Below, piece after piece: positions 16,399 to 23,866 of a stretch of DNA of 64,000 bases (the stretch's first letter is position 1; every line of letters starts with the position of its first letter). The notes under the pieces are model-generated. The model ran no database searches and was not told the DNA's origin. It saw only the letters and a list, made by a program, of their open reading frames with translations. The stretch is taken from NCBI RefSeq assembly GCF_017916505.1, contig NZ_JAFMSZ010000001.1:372001-436000 (forward strand). Reading direction: 5' to 3'. The position numbers and the translations under genes are program-made. Origin of the DNA: Naasia sp. SYSU D00057 (GTDB lineage: Bacteria; Actinomycetota; Actinomycetes; Actinomycetales; Microbacteriaceae).

Positions 16399-17778
16399 GT
16401 GCCCAACCCGCTCGCCGACCAGCTCCGCGCCGCCGGCGCCACCACCGTCCTGACCCCCGCCGACCCGGGCTTTCCCGCCGAGCTCGCCGCCTTCAACCTG
16501 CACACCCGGCACAACCCCGACGTGGTGGTGGCGGCCGGTACCGCGGGCGACGTGGTCGCCGCACTGCGCGTCGCCCAGGACCAGGACGTGCCCGTCACCG
16601 TGCTGGGCCTCGGCCACGGCGTCCTCCAGGACACCGAGGGCGGCATCGCGATCTCCACCCGCGGACTCGCCTCCGTCCGCCTCGACCTCGAGAACCGCAC
16701 CGTGCGCGTCGGCGCCGGCACCGCCTGGAAGGAGGTGCTCGAGACGGTCACCCCGCACGGTCTCGCGGCCCTCTGCGGATCGAGCCCGGAGGTCGGCGTC
16801 ATCGGCTACGTGCTCGGCGGCGGCCTCGGCCCGATCGCCCGCAGCTACGGCTTCGCCGCCGACCACGTGCAGTCGATCGAGGTCGTGACCCCCGCCCACG
16901 GCCTCGTGACCGCCTCGGCCACCGAGAACCCCGACCTGTTCTGGGCGCTTCGCGGGGGCAAGGGCGGCTTCGGCGTCGTCACGGCCATCACCCTCGACGT
17001 CTTCCCCATCGAAACCGTCTACGGCGGCGGCCTCTTCTTCGACGGCGACGACGCGAAGGCCGTGCTCGACGCGTTCGCCTCCTGGTCCGCGACGCTGCCG
17101 CTCTGCGCCTCGGCATCCCTCGCGCTCATCAACGTGCCGCCGCTGCCCGACCTGCCCGAGCCCATCCGGGGCCGCTTCGTCGCCCATCTCCGGTTCGCCG
17201 CGCTCGACGACCCCGCCCGCGGCGAGGAGATCCTCGCTCCCATGCGCGCCGTGGCGACCCCGCTCCTCGGCGCGATCGGGCTGCTCCCCTACGCGCAGCT
17301 CGGGCTCATCCACTCGGACCCGACCACGCCGATGCCGGTGAACGAGGGCGGCATGCTGCTCCGCTCCCTGGGCCAGGACACGGTGGACGCGCTCTGGGCG
17401 GCCGTCGGACCGCACGCACAGCTGCCGCTCGTCGCCGTCGAGCTGCGCGCCCTCGGTGGGAAGCTGGCCGAGGAGCCGCTCGAGCCGAACGCCGTGAGCG
17501 GCCGGGGCGCCGCCTACAGCCTCTTCCTGCTCGGCGCCCCCGTGCCCGAGCTGCTCGACACCGTCATCCCGCAGGTGATCGGCGGGGTCTTCGCCGCCGT
17601 CGAGCCGTGGCGGGCCGAGGAGCTGCTCGTCAACTTCGTCGGCCGCGCCAACGGACCGGACGCGCTGCGGCGGGTCTGGAAGCCGGCGGTCGCGGAGCGG
17701 CTCGACGCCGTTCGCCGCGCCGCCGACCCCGATGGCCGGCTCGCCTTCGGTCCCCGCCCCGCAGCCCTGATCGGCTGA
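16399..17778 (+). CDS. FAD-binding oxidoreductase, VAO/PCMH family (BBE-like)
   Basis: A 459-aa flavoprotein. The FAD domain includes RHNPDVVVAAGTAGDVVAAL and VLGLGHGVLQDTEGG, whose His is the candidate covalent flavin attachment site, then VGVIGYVLGGGLGPIARSYG. The C-terminus fits the berberine-bridge-enzyme-like tail in position, ending VNFVGRANGPDALRRVW. It probably oxidises an alcohol, sugar or similar group using oxygen. GTG start at 16399 with GAGGAGAA upstream. One of three VAO-type proteins in the window. Confidence 0.87.
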   Translation: MPNPLADQLRAAGATTVLTPADPGFPAELAAFNLHTRHNPDVVVAAGTAGDVVAALRVAQDQDVPVTVLGLGHGVLQDTEGGIAISTRGLASVRLDLENRTVRVGAGTAWKEVLETVTPHGLAALCGSSPEVGVIGYVLGGGLGPIARSYGFAADHVQSIEVVTPAHGLVTASATENPDLFWALRGGKGGFGVVTAITLDVFPIETVYGGGLFFDGDDAKAVLDAFASWSATLPLCASASLALINVPPLPDLPEPIRGRFVAHLRFAALDDPARGEEILAPMRAVATPLLGAIGLLPYAQLGLIHSDPTTPMPVNEGGMLLRSLGQDTVDALWAAVGPHAQLPLVAVELRALGGKLAEEPLEPNAVSGRGAAYSLFLLGAPVPELLDTVIPQVIGGVFAAVEPWRAEELLVNFVGRANGPDALRRVWKPAVAERLDAVRRAADPDGRLAFGPRPAALIG

Positions 17779-17825
17779 CCGCGCGCCCCCGTCCAATCCC
17801 CGACTCGGCACCCACCGAACAAGAA

Positions 17826-17870
17826 GAGCCGGCGCCCGTGGAGGACCCGAACCTCCACGGACGCCGGCTC
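17826..17870. terminator. Bidirectional stem-loop terminator
   Basis: GAGCCGGCGCCCGTGGAGG pairs with CCTCCACGGACGCCGGCTC, allowing one G-T pair, around a 7-nt loop. It sits between the convergent flavoprotein and monooxygenase-like genes. Confidence 0.75.
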
Positions 17871-17886
17871 GCCGCGTCCTCCCTCG

Positions 17887-18189
17887 TCAGCCGACCTTGT
17901 CGCCGATGTCGATCTCCTCGGCGAGGGTGACCTCGGGCTGATCGGCGCCCGCCTGATCGATGATCGCCTGCAACTCCGGATTCTGCATCCAGCGCTGGAC
18001 GGCCTCCGCGCTCTCCCATTCGTCGACCACGATGACGTCGCCGTCGGCGTGGAAGACCCGGTGGCGGAGGATGCCGCCCTGCGCGAGGGCCAATTCACGG
18101 ACGTGCTCGAAGGGGTTGGGGTCGCGCGACGCCATCTCCCGCAGCTGGTCGACGGCTCCCTTCGCGCGCATGATCACCAGGGTCGTCAT
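17887..18189 (-). CDS. Small ABM/dimeric alpha-beta barrel-like protein
   Basis: A 100-aa protein starting MTTLVIMRAKGAVDQL with LRHRVFHADGDVIVVDEWESAEAVQRWMQNPE, the layout of antibiotic-biosynthesis-monooxygenase-like dimeric barrels. No catalytic role can be assigned. A strong GAGAGGAGAG ribosome site precedes the ATG. Confidence 0.65.
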   Translation of the reverse strand: MTTLVIMRAKGAVDQLREMASRDPNPFEHVRELALAQGGILRHRVFHADGDVIVVDEWESAEAVQRWMQNPELQAIIDQAGADQPEVTLAEEIDIGDKVG

Positions 18190-18311
18190 CGGACTCTCCT
18201 CTCCCTCGGACGGCTGCCGTTGCAGTCGCCGCCACCGTATTGAGGGCGTGGAGAAGGTGCCCGGGTACTAGGTCCCGGACGCGGTGCGCGGCCCGAAGAG
18301 GCCCTCAGAAG

Positions 18312-18713
18312 TCACTCGCGCGCCTTGCGCGTCTCCTTCGCGTTCGCCTTCTGGATGGCCTCGACCAGCTCGTCCTTGTTCATCGAGGACCGCCCGCTGA
18401 TGTCGAGCCTCTTGGCGACGTCCATCAGGTGCTCCTTCGACGCGTTCGCGTCGACGCCCCCCTGCGTCTCGCCGCCGCTGTCCACGCCGCCCTCGGCCTT
18501 CTTGTCGGACGGGCCCTTCTCGTCCTTCTCCTCCCAGTGGTCGCCGACCTTCTCGTAGGAGTGCTTCAGGGACGCGAACGCGGTACGGCGGGCGCGCTCC
18601 CCGTCGCCGCCGTACGTCTCCTCCGCCGACTCCAGGGTCTTCTCGAAGATCTCCTGCGCGTGCTTCGGCGATCGCTGGATCGTCGAGGGCAGGTCCTCCT
18701 TGCGGTCGGGCAT
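18312..18713 (-). CDS. ChaB-domain protein with C-terminal Rho-N-like domain
   Basis: A 133-aa protein. Residues about 1-60 (MPDRKEDLPSTIQRSPKHAQEIF, then AFASLKHSYEKVGDHW) are a ChaB domain. A Gly/Asp-rich linker is followed by KEHLMDVAKRLDISGRSSMNKDELVEAI, a Rho N-terminal/SAP-like helix-extended-loop-helix. ChaB proteins are linked to cation stress in enterobacteria; many actinobacterial ones have this fused tail and unknown function. ATG at 18713 with AAGGAGAG upstream. It follows the DUF2188 gene by 14 nt, so they are probably one operon. Confidence 0.85.
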   Translation of the reverse strand: MPDRKEDLPSTIQRSPKHAQEIFEKTLESAEETYGGDGERARRTAFASLKHSYEKVGDHWEEKDEKGPSDKKAEGGVDSGGETQGGVDANASKEHLMDVAKRLDISGRSSMNKDELVEAIQKANAKETRKARE

Positions 18714-18727
18714 CCGACTCTCCTTTC

Positions 18728-18931
18728 TCAGTCCATGCCGGGATCGGTGATGACCCCGGTCGACTCCGCGTCGAGCACGAGATGCTGCGAGCCGAGCTCG
18801 CCGGCGAGGGCACGGCCCGCCTCGACCGCCTCCTCCTTGCTGGAGAAGCTCCACGACCGGGACCGGTCGCCCTCCACCTCGTTGACCCACTGGCCTCGCT
18901 TGTTGACTGTCGTCACATCCCCGTTCGCCAC
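18728..18931 (-). CDS. DUF2188 family small protein (GTG start)
   Basis: A 67-aa protein reading VANGDVTTVNKRGQWVNEV with SSKEEAVEAGRALAGELGSQHLV and a terminal GVITDPG, which fits the DUF2188 pattern. The GTG at 18931 is chosen because AAGGAGG lies 4 nt upstream. DUF2188 proteins are small, widespread in actinobacteria and of unknown function, often beside stress genes; here the next gene encodes a ChaB protein. Confidence 0.78.
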   Translation of the reverse strand: MANGDVTTVNKRGQWVNEVEGDRSRSWSFSSKEEAVEAGRALAGELGSQHLVLDAESTGVITDPGMD

Positions 18932-19060
18932 GGCGCCTCCTTCGATCCCCTCCAGCCAACTCCTCCGCATCGGGAGGGGGAACCCCTTGCGCGCCCGTCC
19001 GGAAGGCGAGGCGGAGCCGCCGGATCGCAGCTCGGCGCCGGCGCCGCGTACGCGGAGATA

Positions 19061-19120
19061 GCAGGAACATTGCACGCCGCATCCGGTCCGCAATCGTTCC
19101 CAGCGCGTCAATACGCTCGC
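19061..19120 (+). promoter_or_regulatory. Promoter region sharing blocks with 16286-16358
   Basis: GCAGGAA (19061-19067), TTGCA (19070-19074), TTCCCAG (19097-19103) and GTCAATACGCTCGC (19107-19120, with TACGCT as -10 candidate) recur in the same order as upstream of the flavoprotein at 16399. The DUF4190 start is 58 nt downstream. Confidence 0.5.
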
Positions 19121-19178
19121 TCCGGCGGCCGACCGAAGCGCCGCTCCAGCCTCTTCGACCACAAGGAAGACCCCGACA

Positions 19179-19517
19179 ATGACCACCTCCGCCCCCGCCC
19201 CCGTCCAGACCGCGCCGGCCGCACCCGTCCCCGGCAAGACCCTCGGCATCGTCGGCCTCGTGCTGGCGTTCCTCGCGCCGCTCGTCGGCCTCGTCCTGTC
19301 GATCGTCGCGAAGTCCCAGTCGAAGAAGGCCGGCGTCAAGAACACCCCCGCGACCGCCGGCATCTGGGTGTCGATCGTCGTCATGGTCCTGACGCTCGTG
19401 ATCGTCGGCATCACCGTCGCCATGAGCATGTCGGCCGTGAACGCCGCTCTCGAGGTCTGCAACCAGCTCGGCGAAGGCATCTACGAGATCGACGGCGTCA
19501 CCTACACCTGCGGCTGA
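19179..19517 (+). CDS. DUF4190-like small membrane protein
   Basis: A 112-aa protein with a Thr/Ala/Pro-rich N-terminus (residues 1-20), then two hydrophobic segments (GIVGLVLAFLAPLVGLVLSI and about residues 61-84), the DUF4190 layout. The C-terminal segment after the second helix has two cysteines (EVCNQLG and TYTCG) and may be exported. Function unknown. It is followed by a perfect terminator. Confidence 0.78.
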   Translation: MTTSAPAPVQTAPAAPVPGKTLGIVGLVLAFLAPLVGLVLSIVAKSQSKKAGVKNTPATAGIWVSIVVMVLTLVIVGITVAMSMSAVNAALEVCNQLGEGIYEIDGVTYTCG

Positions 19518-19537
19518 CCCTCCGGTCGGCGATGTTT

Positions 19538-19569
19538 GAGGGACCCCCGGCACGAGCCGGGGGTCCCTC
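19538..19569 (+). terminator. Strong stem-loop terminator
   Basis: GAGGGACCCCCGGC (19538-19551) and its exact complement (19556-19569) with an ACGA tetraloop follow the DUF4190 stop by 20 nt. Confidence 0.85.
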
Positions 19570-19596
19570 GGCGTTTCCCGGGCCGCGGAGAGGTAA

Positions 19597-19611
19597 GTTG
19601 CATGCCGCAAC
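19597..19611 (+). promoter_or_regulatory. Small palindrome GTTGC-N5-GCAAC
   Basis: An inverted repeat that again contains TTGCA, 17-31 nt upstream of the alditol oxidase start. It could be an operator; too short to be sure. Confidence 0.35.
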
Positions 19612-19628
19612 TGAAAGAGGAGATTCCG

Positions 19629-20891
19629 ATGACGACTGTGGCAGCCGGTACGAACTGGGCCGGCAACTACGCCTACCGCGCGGGCACCGTCCACACGCCG
19701 CGCAGCGTCGAGGAGCTCCAGGAGCTCGTCCGCGGAGCGGACGCGCTCCGCGCGCTCGGCAGCCGCCACTGCTTCAACGACATCGCCGACAGCCCGGGCG
19801 ACCTCGTCTCGCTGGCGTCGATGCCCTCCGAGGTGACGGTGGACCCGGAGTCGCGGACCGCGCGCGTCAACTCCGGCGCCAGCTACGGCGCCGTCGCCGG
19901 CGAGCTGGAGGCCCAGGGGTGGGCGCTCGGCAACCTCGCGTCGCTTCCCCACATCTCGATCGCCGGCGCTGTCGCCACCGGCACCCACGGCTCCGGCCGC
20001 CGCAACGGCTCCCTCGCCGACGCGGTGACCGCGGTCGAGCTGGTGGATGGCGAGGGCCGGCTGCGCCGGTTCGCCCGCGGCACGGACGACGAGTTCCCCG
20101 GAACCGTGGTGACGCTCGGCGCGCTCGGCATCGTGACGACCGTCGAGCTTCGCGTGGAGCCGACGTTCCGCATCGCCCAGCACGTCTTCGACGGAGTGCC
20201 GTTCGAGGCGGCCCTCGAGCGGTTCCCCGAGGTGATGGGCGCCGCCTACAGCGTGAGCCTGTTCACCTCCTGGAGCGGCCCCGTCTTCGATCAGGCCTGG
20301 GTGAAGCGCCGCGAGGACGAGCCCGATCCCGGCGAGTCCTTCTTCGGCGCCCCCGCGGCGCCCGTCGACCGCCACCCGATCGCGAGCATGCCGGCGCTCA
20401 ACGCGACGCCGCAGCTCGGCGAGCCCGGGCCATGGCTGGACCGGCTCCCCCACTTCAAGCTCGCCTTCACGCCGAGCGCCGGCGAGGAGCTGCAGAGCGA
20501 GTACCTGCTGCCGTTCGAGGACGCCGTGCCCGCGCTCCGGGCCGTCGCCGGCATGGCGGACCGGATCGCGCCGCTGCTGCAGATCTCCGAGATCCGCACG
20601 GTGCGGGCCGACGACCTGTGGCTGAGCCCGTCGAGCGGCGCCGACGCCGTCGCGCTGCACTTCACCTGGGTGCAGGACGAGGAGGCGGTCCGCGCGCTGC
20701 TCCCGTCGCTCGAGGACGCGCTCGCGCCGTTCGGCGCGCGTCCGCACTGGGGCAAGCTCTTCGCCGCCCGGGCCGACCGCATGCGCGACCTCTACCCGCG
20801 ACTGCCCGAGTTCGTCCGGCTCGCCGAGGCGCTGGACCCGCGCGGGGTGTTCCGCAACGACTACCTCGAGCGGGTCGTCTTCTCCGGCTGA
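19629..20891 (+). CDS. FAD-dependent alditol/xylitol oxidase-like protein
   Basis: A 420-aa VAO-family oxidase, close in length to Streptomyces AldO (about 418 aa). The FAD domain reads TVHTPRSVEELQELV, ALGSRHCFNDIADS (the His preceding Cys is the likely covalent FAD site) and LASLPHISIAGAVATGTHGS. The C-terminal ALO region has LHFTWVQDEEAVR and RPHWGKLF. Oxidises polyols to aldoses with release of hydrogen peroxide. The ATG at 19629 (MTTVAAGTNWAG) has GAGGAG upstream; an earlier in-frame start would pass through the terminator. Confidence 0.88.
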   Translation: MTTVAAGTNWAGNYAYRAGTVHTPRSVEELQELVRGADALRALGSRHCFNDIADSPGDLVSLASMPSEVTVDPESRTARVNSGASYGAVAGELEAQGWALGNLASLPHISIAGAVATGTHGSGRRNGSLADAVTAVELVDGEGRLRRFARGTDDEFPGTVVTLGALGIVTTVELRVEPTFRIAQHVFDGVPFEAALERFPEVMGAAYSVSLFTSWSGPVFDQAWVKRREDEPDPGESFFGAPAAPVDRHPIASMPALNATPQLGEPGPWLDRLPHFKLAFTPSAGEELQSEYLLPFEDAVPALRAVAGMADRIAPLLQISEIRTVRADDLWLSPSSGADAVALHFTWVQDEEAVRALLPSLEDALAPFGARPHWGKLFAARADRMRDLYPRLPEFVRLAEALDPRGVFRNDYLERVVFSG

Positions 20892-21031
20892 TCCTGTCTC
20901 GGCGCCGACGCACGCTCGATGCGCCACAGCTCGTCCTGGGCCTGCAGCGCGAGGCGCTGCAGCGTCAGCCCGTCGACCGCCGAGACCGGCTTCGGCGGCG
21001 CGCCCCTCAGGCGGAGCGAGCCGACCGGCGG

Positions 21032-21055
21032 AAACCGCGGGAGTTCGCGGTTTTT
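21032..21055 (+). terminator. Rho-independent terminator with T run
   Basis: AAACCGCG (21032-21039) and CGCGGTTT (21046-21053) with a 6-nt loop and five Ts. It lies 140 nt after the alditol oxidase stop. The spacer between has no supported gene. Confidence 0.75.
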
Positions 21056-21115
21056 CCGGCGTGTTCCCCGCCGTGGCTCCCGTATTGCACACCCTCTCAC
21101 TTCTAACCTGGGCGC

Positions 21116-21856
21116 ATGTCCTCCGAAATCCGTGCGATCGCCGAATACGGGCGCGCCTCCCGCGCCCCGCGGCCGTTCGACGCGGCGCTGATCGCGGCCG
21201 TGCCGCACAGCGACCCCGAGGAGGACCTCGCCGACGACGCCGGGGCGACCGGTCCCCAGTACTGGGCGCGCGCCCGCGTGCCGCGGCCGCCCGTCACCCG
21301 CTCGCGCACCGGCATCCAGGTGAGCCCCTATCGGAGTGCGCCGGACGAGCAGGTGGGCACCCCCGAGATGCTCCGCACCCTGCGGCTCGCGGCGCCCGGG
21401 CTCATCCGCACCGCCAACGAGATCCTCGACATCGAGGGCCCCATGCCGCTCCCTCGGCTCATCACGCTGCTGGCGCGCCGCTTCGGCGTGCCCCGCCTCG
21501 ACCCCCAGCGCCGGTACCACCTCGCCCGCGTCATCGGGCCGCAGTTCCGCATCATCGACGACTTCGCGTGGCCGACGGGCGTCAAGCCGGCGACGTGGCG
21601 GGGCGCGCGCCGGGTCGGCGACCCGAGCGAGCGGCGCCTCCCCGACATCAGCCGCGAGGAGCTGCAGAACGCGATGGAGTTCGTGCTCGGCGGCGTCGAG
21701 GCGCTTCGCCGCGAGGACCTTCTGACCGAGACGGCGACGCTCCTCGGCTACCCGCGCATCCCGGGTCCCGCTCGCCCATGGGTGGAGTCGGCGCTCGACG
21801 CCGCCGTCGCCGCCGGACGGTTCCTCGAGGCCGACGGGTTCCTCGGGCTCCGCTGA
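21116..21856 (+). CDS. Stand-alone DUF3320-like protein
   Basis: A 246-aa protein not recognised as a whole. The middle (about residues 97-140) reads IRTANEILDIEGPMPLPRLITLLARRFGV followed by PQRRYHLARVIGPQF, which resembles the DUF3320 domain found at the C-terminus of large DNA2-type helicase/Vsr-related proteins. The rest has no motif I can name. The ATG at 21116 lies 6 nt after TAACCT, a likely -10, suggesting a leaderless mRNA. Function unknown. Confidence 0.6.
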   Translation: MSSEIRAIAEYGRASRAPRPFDAALIAAVPHSDPEEDLADDAGATGPQYWARARVPRPPVTRSRTGIQVSPYRSAPDEQVGTPEMLRTLRLAAPGLIRTANEILDIEGPMPLPRLITLLARRFGVPRLDPQRRYHLARVIGPQFRIIDDFAWPTGVKPATWRGARRVGDPSERRLPDISREELQNAMEFVLGGVEALRREDLLTETATLLGYPRIPGPARPWVESALDAAVAAGRFLEADGFLGLR

Positions 21857-22248
21857 CCCCGCTCGTCTTCGCCGCGAACGCGGCGAGCGGCCGACGTGCG
21901 CGGTCGCGGTGATCCGCGACGAGTCGCCGCCCGCGATCGCACGCGGTGAATGCCCGCGCCTCGGCTGCCACTTGATGCGAATCCGCTGAGCAGACCAAGC
22001 GACGCGGGCGATGGTCCCGAATCCGCTGCATGTCGATCACGGCGAACACGAGGATCACCTTCCGCGGTGCGCACGTCCTGAGGGAGGCCGCGTTCCCCCT
22101 GCCGAAGACGGCACAGGCCCTCGCGGGCGGCATCGCCGCCGGCGCGGGAATCGGGTGAGCCGCCGAGGGCGGGCACGAGCCACCCGCGTGCCCGCCCCGG
22201 TCCCGACCGCCCTCCCCCGGTAGAACCGGATCCCGACAGGAGAACTCC
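21857..22248. other. 392-bp region upstream of sigK leader
   Basis: Contains a possible 42-codon frame at 22030-22158 (begins MSITANTRITF, Ala/Gly-rich end) without a ribosome site, and two copies of GAATCCGCTG about 40 bp apart (near 21979 and 22019). Nothing here is strong enough to call as a gene. Confidence 0.3.
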
Positions 22249-22329
22249 ATGTCCGCACCTGCCGCGACCGTGGTGCTCGCCGGGACGATCCCGCGGCGGC
22301 GGCCCTCATCCGTGCACGGGAGGGCGTGA
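22249..22329 (+). CDS. 26-aa leader peptide overlapping the sigK start
   Basis: A small frame starting MSAPAATVVLAG and ending in Arg/Ser-rich sequence, with an excellent ribosome site (ACAGGAGAA, 6-nt spacing). Its TGA overlaps the ATG of the sigma-factor gene (TGATG at 22327-22331), so it would couple or gate translation of the sigma factor. No family recognised. Confidence 0.5.
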   Translation: MSAPAATVVLAGTIPRRRPSSVHGRA

Positions 22330-22922
22330 TGCCGTACCAGCCCCACGAGGAGCGCCTCGCCACGGGCGATCCGCTCCGGTCGACCGGCGACGGCCTGCTG
22401 GAGAGGATCGCCTCCGGCGACCAGCAGGCGTTCGCCGAGCTCTACGACCTCCTCTCCTCGCGGGTGCTCGGCCTGGCGATCCGGCTGATCCGCGACCGCG
22501 CCCAGGCGGAGGAGGTGGTGCAGGAGGTGTTCCTCGAGGTGTGGCAGACCGCGCGCCGCTTCGACGCGCGTCGCGGCACGGCGCTGACCTGGGTGCTCAC
22601 CATGGCGCACCGCAGGACGGTCGACCGGATCCGGTCCGCGCAGGCGAGCCGCGACCGGGAGACTCGGCAGGGCATCCGGGACTTCCGCCCCGAGTACGAC
22701 TCCGTCTCCGAGACGGTCGAGGTGCGACTGGAGCACGAGCGAGTGCGCCGCGCCCTGGACCGCCTCACCGCGCTGCAGCGCGAGGCGGTGCTGCTCGCCT
22801 ACTACGGCGGCTACACGTCCGGTGAGGTGGCCGAGATGCTCCAGGTGCCCGTCGGCACGGTCAAGACCCGCATGCGCGACGGGCTCATCCGGCTCCGGGA
22901 TGAGCTGGGAGTGGCCGAGTGA
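22329..22922 (+). CDS. sigK: ECF RNA polymerase sigma factor, SigK type
   Basis: A 197-aa sigma-70-family factor of the extracytoplasmic-function class. Region 2 includes GDQQAFAELYDLLSSRVLGLAIRL, EVVQEVFLEVWQTARRFD and TWVLTMAHRRTVDRIR; region 4 reads LTALQREAVLLAYYGGYTSGEVAEML with VPVGTVKTRMRDGLIRLRD. The combination with a downstream RskA-like gene is the SigK/RskA arrangement known from Mycobacterium. ATG at 22329 preferred; a GTG at 22326 is in frame. Its stop overlaps the anti-sigma start by one base (TGATG). Confidence 0.88.
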   Translation: MPYQPHEERLATGDPLRSTGDGLLERIASGDQQAFAELYDLLSSRVLGLAIRLIRDRAQAEEVVQEVFLEVWQTARRFDARRGTALTWVLTMAHRRTVDRIRSAQASRDRETRQGIRDFRPEYDSVSETVEVRLEHERVRRALDRLTALQREAVLLAYYGGYTSGEVAEMLQVPVGTVKTRMRDGLIRLRDELGVAE

Positions 22923-23677
22923 TGTCCCGGCGGCAGCTCCACAACCTGAGCGGCGCGTACGTGCTCAACGCCCTCGACCGGGAGGACGAGGTCGCCTTCG
23001 AGGCCGGCCTCGCGGACTCGGAGGAGCTGCGCGCGGAGGTGATCGAGCTCTCCGACACCGCGGTGGCGCTCGGGCTGGCGGTTGCACCGGTGGAACCGAG
23101 CCCCTCGGTGCGCGCCGACCTCCTTGCCCGCGTCGCCCAGCTGCCCCAGCTTCCCGCCATCGCGGAGCAGCCGACGCTGGACGCCAGCACGGTGCGCACG
23201 CCGGGGCCGCGGTCCATCCGGTGGAAGTGGCGGGCCCTGCTGCGGGTCCCCGTGCTCGTCCCGATCGCCGCGGTGCTCGCCGTCCTGCTGGCGGTGGTCC
23301 TCGGCCCCGCTCTGCTGCACGGGCACGACGACGCGGCGCTCGATGACCTGAGCGCGGCTCGCGATGCGCGCACCACGAGCGTGACGATGGCGGGAGCCTC
23401 CGGGGTCGCCCTCCTCTCGTCTCACAGGCTCGATGCCGCCGCGCTGGTCTGGGACTCGCTGCCCGCACTCGAGCCGGGCACCGTGTACGAGCTCTGGTAC
23501 ATCCGCGGCGGAGATCCGACTCCTGCGGGCCTGATCGAGGACGACGCGGTGGCCGGCGATGGCCAGGTGCTCACCGGAGAGCTCCGACCGGGGGTCCAGG
23601 TGGCGCTGACCGTGGAGCCCGCCGGCGGTTCTCCCCGTCCCACCGGCACCCCGCTGTTCGTCGTCGAGCCGGCGTGA
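22922..23677 (+). CDS. rskA: Anti-sigma-K factor RskA-like
   Basis: A 251-aa single-pass membrane anti-sigma factor. The cytoplasmic N-terminus reads LHNLSGAYVLNALDREDEVAFE, the RskA hallmark, and lacks the HxxxCxxC zinc motif of ZAS anti-sigmas. A membrane segment (VPVLVPIAAVLAVLLAVVL, about residues 104-124) is followed by an external RskA C-terminal domain with YELWYIRGGDPTPAGL. It should hold the sigma factor inactive until proteolysis. Start overlaps the sigma factor stop. Confidence 0.9.
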   Translation: MSRRQLHNLSGAYVLNALDREDEVAFEAGLADSEELRAEVIELSDTAVALGLAVAPVEPSPSVRADLLARVAQLPQLPAIAEQPTLDASTVRTPGPRSIRWKWRALLRVPVLVPIAAVLAVLLAVVLGPALLHGHDDAALDDLSAARDARTTSVTMAGASGVALLSSHRLDAAALVWDSLPALEPGTVYELWYIRGGDPTPAGLIEDDAVAGDGQVLTGELRPGVQVALTVEPAGGSPRPTGTPLFVVEPA

Positions 23678-23743
23678 CGGCTTCTCGGCACGGGATGGGC
23701 GAGCCCCCGGCTGCGGCGTTGTGTCCGCGTCCAGTGGAAGGGC

Positions 23744-23774
23744 TTGACGAGAGAAGCCTCAGCCGTCGTACGGT
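23744..23774 (+). promoter_or_regulatory. Putative promoter TTGACG-N19-TACGGT
   Basis: -35-like TTGACG (23744-23749) and -10-like TACGGT (23769-23774) precede the membrane-protein pair. The spacer is slightly long. Confidence 0.4.
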
Positions 23775-23833
23775 GATCTTCCAGGCGGTTCCCCGCCGGC
23801 AGGAACGACCTCAGACCCGATGAGGACACCCGC

Positions 23834-23866
23834 ATGACGAAGTGCGAACGGACGGCGACCCGGTGA
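23834..23866 (+). CDS. 10-aa upstream frame overlapping the next start
   Basis: MTKCERTATR with GAGGA 8 nt upstream; its TGA overlaps a GTG start (GTGA, 23863-23866) of the following membrane gene. It may be a translation-coupling leader. Short enough to be chance. Confidence 0.3.
   Translation: MTKCERTATR

Noticed and set aside
20861-21031. Leftward protein-like stretch reading AVDGLTLQRLALQAQDELW after the alditol oxidase
   Set aside because: No plausible start with a ribosome site; it would overlap the oxidase gene end and be crossed by the terminator at 21032-21055. Left as a weak possibility only.
22030-22158. 42-codon frame upstream of the sigK leader
   Set aside because: No ribosome site or -10 at a fitting distance and no recognisable family.
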